A DNA stretch of 7,472 nucleotides, taken from assembly GCA_030609605.1 (NCBI GenBank), contig JAUWBY010000105.1, positions 1 to 7,472 on the forward strand. Direction: 5' to 3'. The notes below the pieces were generated by a model. That model had not been told where the DNA came from. It worked only from the letters and a program-made list of their open reading frames with translations, and made no database searches. The stretch is from Candidatus Eiseniibacteriota bacterium. Its GTDB lineage: Bacteria > Joyebacterota > Joyebacteria > Joyebacterales > Joyebacteraceae. Below are positions 5,055-7,472 of this stretch, piece by piece. A program made the translations under genes and the position numbers. Numbering within the stretch: the first letter of the stretch is position 1; every line of letters begins with the position of its first letter.

Positions 5055-5822
5055 GTGGACCGCCGCGACTATCCCATCCTCGAGTTCGATCCGACGAGGC
5101 CGGCCGTCATCGAACCGTCCGAACAGATCAAGGCGTGCGACGTGCCCGAGCACTGCGTTCCCTGCTTCTTTCGCGACGTCATTGACGAGCTCGTGGACAG
5201 CGGGCGCGCCCGAGAGGTCGCCTGCATGAAGTCCGAGATGGGACGCCACCCCGTCTACGAACTCGATGTGGACGGGAAGCGCCTGGCTGTCTTTCTCCCA
5301 GGCATTACATCAGCCTTCGCGGGCGCCATGCTCGAGGAGATAATCGCGTTCAGGTGCAGGAAGTTCATCGCATGCGGGAGCGCCGGCGTGCTTGATCGCG
5401 AGATCACCTTCGGCCACGCCGTGATCCCGGAGTCAGCGGTCCGCGACGACGGTCTTTCCTATCACTATGTGCCTCCGTCTCGGGACGTGGCCGCGCACCC
5501 GGATGGAGTCGCAGCGCTCAAGGCTGCCTGCGAGAAGCACAACATTCCTTTCCTCATCGGCAAGACGTGGACGACCGACGGTTTCTATCGCGAGACGCCG
5601 CAGAAGGTTGCGCTTCGCAGGTCGGAGGGCTGTCTCACGGTCGAGATGGAAGCGGCCGGTTTCTTCGCGGTCGCGGAGTTCCGTGGAGCGGTCTTCGCGC
5701 AGGTTCTCTACGGCGCTGACGATGTGAGCGGCTCCGAATGGGACGTTCGGGGATGGCATTCGCGTGAATCGGTCGGCGCCAAACTCTTCTGGCTCGCTGC
5801 CGAGGCGTGCCTCACGCTCTGA
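5055..5822 (+). CDS. Nucleoside phosphorylase (PNP/UDP phosphorylase family)
   Basis: This 255-residue cytoplasmic enzyme of the PNP_UDP family would cleave a nucleoside with phosphate to a base and ribose 1-phosphate, in purine or pyrimidine salvage. Motifs are GITSAFAG (83-90), the phosphate-site turn GSAGVL (108-113), TWTTDGFYRE (171-180, the counterpart of the SDxFY segment), the family signature EMEAAGFFAVAEFRG (197-211, binding the ribose hydroxyls through Glu) and YGADDVSG (219-226) with the expected catalytic-region Asp. The length matches uridine phosphorylase-type enzymes (about 250 residues). Base specificity cannot be read off. The GTG at 5055 is chosen because AAGGAGG precedes it at ideal spacing and the protein then starts with the expected YPILEFDPTRPAVIEPSEQ stretch. 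A membrane protein gene follows after 18 bases and is probably cotranscribed. Confidence 0.88.
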   Translation: MDRRDYPILEFDPTRPAVIEPSEQIKACDVPEHCVPCFFRDVIDELVDSGRAREVACMKSEMGRHPVYELDVDGKRLAVFLPGITSAFAGAMLEEIIAFRCRKFIACGSAGVLDREITFGHAVIPESAVRDDGLSYHYVPPSRDVAAHPDGVAALKAACEKHNIPFLIGKTWTTDGFYRETPQKVALRRSEGCLTVEMEAAGFFAVAEFRGAVFAQVLYGADDVSGSEWDVRGWHSRESVGAKLFWLAAEACLTL

Positions 5823-5840
5823 ACAGACTGGAGGGATTCC

Positions 5841-6377
5841 ATGAAGAACGCGAGTGTCATACTCCTTGTCATACTCGTCCTGCTCATCGGGGCGACGCTC
5901 CAACTCAGGCATTACTACCCCCTGATGCCGGATCCCATGGCGACACACTTCGGGGTAAGCATGCAGGCGGATTCGTGGACTGCAAAGGACTCCTTCTTCA
6001 CCACCTATGCCCTCGTTGAGATCGGCATGCTCATCGTTCTACTGCTGCCGATCTTCCTACAGAAGCGGCTCCCGACATCTCTTATCAATCTGCCGCACCG
6101 CGGCTACTGGTTCGCGGCGGAGCGCCGGGACGCGACGTGGCAGGTGGTGGCGATCTATGTACTGTGGATGGCCGCGGCCACGCTCGTGTTCCTGATCGCG
6201 GTGGCAGAGGTGGTCTTCCGCTCCAATCTTGCGTATGCCGCCGTTCCATCGATAGGCACTCCGTTCTTCTGGACGCTCGGCATCTACCTTTGCATCATCG
6301 CTATCGCCACGATCCGGTTCCATCGTCACTTCGCGACCGTGCCGCGTGACCCCGTGGCTGCACCGGAGCCGGAGTAG
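5841..6377 (+). CDS. DUF1648 domain-containing membrane protein
   Basis: This is a 178-residue integral membrane protein. An N-terminal helix (about residues 4-20) is followed by HYYPLMPDPMATHFGVSMQA, the hallmark of DUF1648: a YYPxLPDxxATHFG loop followed by an aromatic/acidic turn (here DSW). Helices at about 56-72, 101-123 and 139-157 follow, and then a charged Pro-rich tail. Proteins with this domain are widespread and of unknown molecular role; some lie in SdpI-type immunity proteins. The ATG at 5841 has GGAGGG five bases upstream. Only 18 bases separate it from the nucleoside phosphorylase gene, so the two are likely an operon, though no functional link is evident. The gene to the right converges on it, with a 54-base gap that holds no clear terminator. 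Confidence 0.8.
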   Translation: MKNASVILLVILVLLIGATLQLRHYYPLMPDPMATHFGVSMQADSWTAKDSFFTTYALVEIGMLIVLLLPIFLQKRLPTSLINLPHRGYWFAAERRDATWQVVAIYVLWMAAATLVFLIAVAEVVFRSNLAYAAVPSIGTPFFWTLGIYLCIIAIATIRFHRHFATVPRDPVAAPEPE

Positions 6378-6431
6378 GTCCAGCAGCCGCGATGCTTCCA
6401 GCGGGATGTTTGCGGGGAGTGTGGGTGGGTC

Positions 6432-7472
6432 TCAGCGATACATGGCCTTGATCTGACCCCACGATGTGGGCTCGACGGGGTTCGCCGCCACATCTGTGAT
6501 ACAGCCGCCGTCGATAGCATCTCTGGGGAAGGCGCCGGCCTCAGCGAGCACTGCGAGAAGCGCGTCCTCCGGATCTATCTCGGTTACCGGGGGAGCGGTG
6601 AGAAGCGTGCCGGTAGTTCCGGTTGCCGGACACTCAGGCGGGAAGACGTTTCCCACCATATGGACGGGTCCTGCAGAGGCATCGATGACGATGGCGTCTG
6701 ACAGATCGCTCCACGACTCCGGCACGTAGTAGTTCTTCACAATGTTGGCACTTCCCGAGTTCCTTACTCTCGTGCCGTAGTTGCCGGCCCATCCATGGAT
6801 CACGTTGTTGACCATGTCGACGAATGTTGACCGGTCGATTTGCGGGTTGCGCTCGTCGCCACACGTGTAGAGGTTGTGGTGAAGCGAGATGTTGTAGCAC
6901 CCCTCGGGGATGAGTGAGTTCTTGGCCGTGTTAGCGAGGATGCACCACTGCAGCGTGACGTCGTGAGCATCGTAACAGATGTCGACATTGCCATCGCCTG
7001 CGCCACTGAACGAACAGTGGTCGATCACGACATTGTAGGAATCACGCCATATCCGGAGGTTGTCGCCGGTGTTTGTATCGGGTGCGTCGCGAACGCGCAG
7101 GTGGCGTACGATGATGTCGTTGGCGTACTTGATATCGAGAAGCGCCCCGAGGACGCCGGAGTGCGCGGCCATTATGGTGATTCCCGGATCGGGGGCCGTG
7201 GAACCGTCGATCGTGATGTGATGTCCGGAGATCCGGAGAGTGCTCTCGAACTCGATGGTGCCCGCGACGGAGAACGAGACGTCACGGTTCGACACGGACA
7301 CAGCGTCACGTAGTGTCCCCGGCCCGGAGTCGCTGAGCGAAGTGACTTCGTATGGTTCACCGCCCGACCCCCCCGGCGTGTCGGCGCCGAATCCCTCCAG
7401 TGGACGATCGTACCGAGGTTCCGCAGCACTCACTGCCACGCAGATGGCAGCCGAAGCGGCGAGCGCCACAAT
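6432..7472 (-). CDS. Secreted pectate lyase-like protein with C-terminal WGxIKAxYR tag (N terminus off window)
   Basis: The 346 residues visible resemble polysaccharide lyase family 1 (pectate lyase) beta-helix enzymes, which cleave pectin-type polymers by beta-elimination outside the cell. Counting from the GTG at 7469, the first 17 residues are the end of a signal peptide (ALAASAAICVAVSAA). The reading frame continues past the window edge, so the start codon is missing. PL1-like landmarks are GFGADTPGGSGG (26-37), VTSLSDSGPGTLRDAV (42-57), VAGTI (68-72), TIDGSTAP (86-93), VIDHCS (148-153), DGNVD (159-163, calcium-site region), TAKNSLI (181-187, Lys183 at the expected catalytic lysine), SLHHNL (195-200) and ERNPQID (206-212, Arg207 at the catalytic arginine). 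The protein ends PVEPTSWGQIKAMYR, the same tag as the beta-helix protein at 924-2147. The substrate is inferred from the family and not certain, because one active-site Arg position differs. Confidence 0.82.
   Translation of the reverse strand: MVALAASAAICVAVSAAEPRYDRPLEGFGADTPGGSGGEPYEVTSLSDSGPGTLRDAVSVSNRDVSFSVAGTIEFESTLRISGHHITIDGSTAPDPGITIMAAHSGVLGALLDIKYANDIIVRHLRVRDAPDTNTGDNLRIWRDSYNVVIDHCSFSGAGDGNVDICYDAHDVTLQWCILANTAKNSLIPEGCYNISLHHNLYTCGDERNPQIDRSTFVDMVNNVIHGWAGNYGTRVRNSGSANIVKNYYVPESWSDLSDAIVIDASAGPVHMVGNVFPPECPATGTTGTLLTAPPVTEIDPEDALLAVLAEAGAFPRDAIDGGCITDVAANPVEPTSWGQIKAMYR
6435..6479 (-). other. C-terminal tag coding segment, copy 2
   Basis: The segment encodes PVEPTSWGQIKAMYR directly before the stop codon of the pectate-lyase-like protein. 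The Ser, Gly, Ala, Tyr and final Arg codons differ from those of copy 1 (for example CGC against AGG for Arg). The match is therefore held at protein level and is not a recent DNA duplication. Confidence 0.6.

Noticed and set aside
5433..5948. Minus-strand open frame of 171 codons
   Set aside because: It is antisense to the nucleoside phosphorylase and the start of the DUF1648 gene, has an Arg/Glu-rich low-information translation, and has no ribosome binding site I could see.
6378..6431. Terminator between the convergent DUF1648 and pectate-lyase-like genes
   Set aside because: The best stem is only CCGC/GCGG with a ten-base loop, and there is no T-run on either strand.

Overview
The window is from a moderately GC-rich bacterium that I cannot place by any single marker. 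Two genes encode secreted, cysteine-bearing beta-helix proteins. One ends in a 'DPLF(C)...DSxCLP...LIGA' block of the kind I associate with uncultivated FCB-type candidate phyla (Eisenbacteria, Krumholzibacteria and similar). This placement is an inference of low confidence.

Layout, left to right. (1) Positions 1-816, minus strand, hold the start of a ferrous-iron uptake operon. A good sigma70-type promoter, with an inverted repeat over its -10 box, precedes a short DtxR/MntR-family metalloregulator. Next come a small FeoB-associated Cys-rich membrane protein and feoA, which runs off the left edge; feoB would be expected beyond it. (2) Positions 924-2147, minus, hold a secreted beta-helix protein of seven 26-28-residue turns with a cysteine ladder. 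(3) Positions 2267-4701, minus, hold a two-gene unit: a DRG/OBG-like GTPase with a TGS domain, followed by a fold-type II PLP enzyme related to cysteine synthase. (4) Positions 4702-5054 contain the GTPase promoter and a long leader in which I find no gene. (5) Positions 5055-6377, plus, hold a nucleoside phosphorylase that starts at GTG and a DUF1648-type membrane protein, 18 bases apart. (6) Positions 6432-7472, minus, hold a pectate-lyase-like secreted protein whose N terminus lies beyond the right edge.

The most interesting observation is that the two secreted beta-helix proteins, otherwise of different families and about 5.5 kb apart, end in the same C-terminal tag, PVxxTSWGxIKAxYR, directly before the stop codon. 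Five of the eleven shared residues use different codons. This looks like a short C-terminal sorting, anchoring or secretion signal. I do not recognise it as one of the established ones (LPXTG, PEP-CTERM, T9SS CTD, dockerin). The iron operon is ordinary in layout, but its regulator has a mixed MntR/DtxR metal-ligand set and lacks the SH3-like domain.
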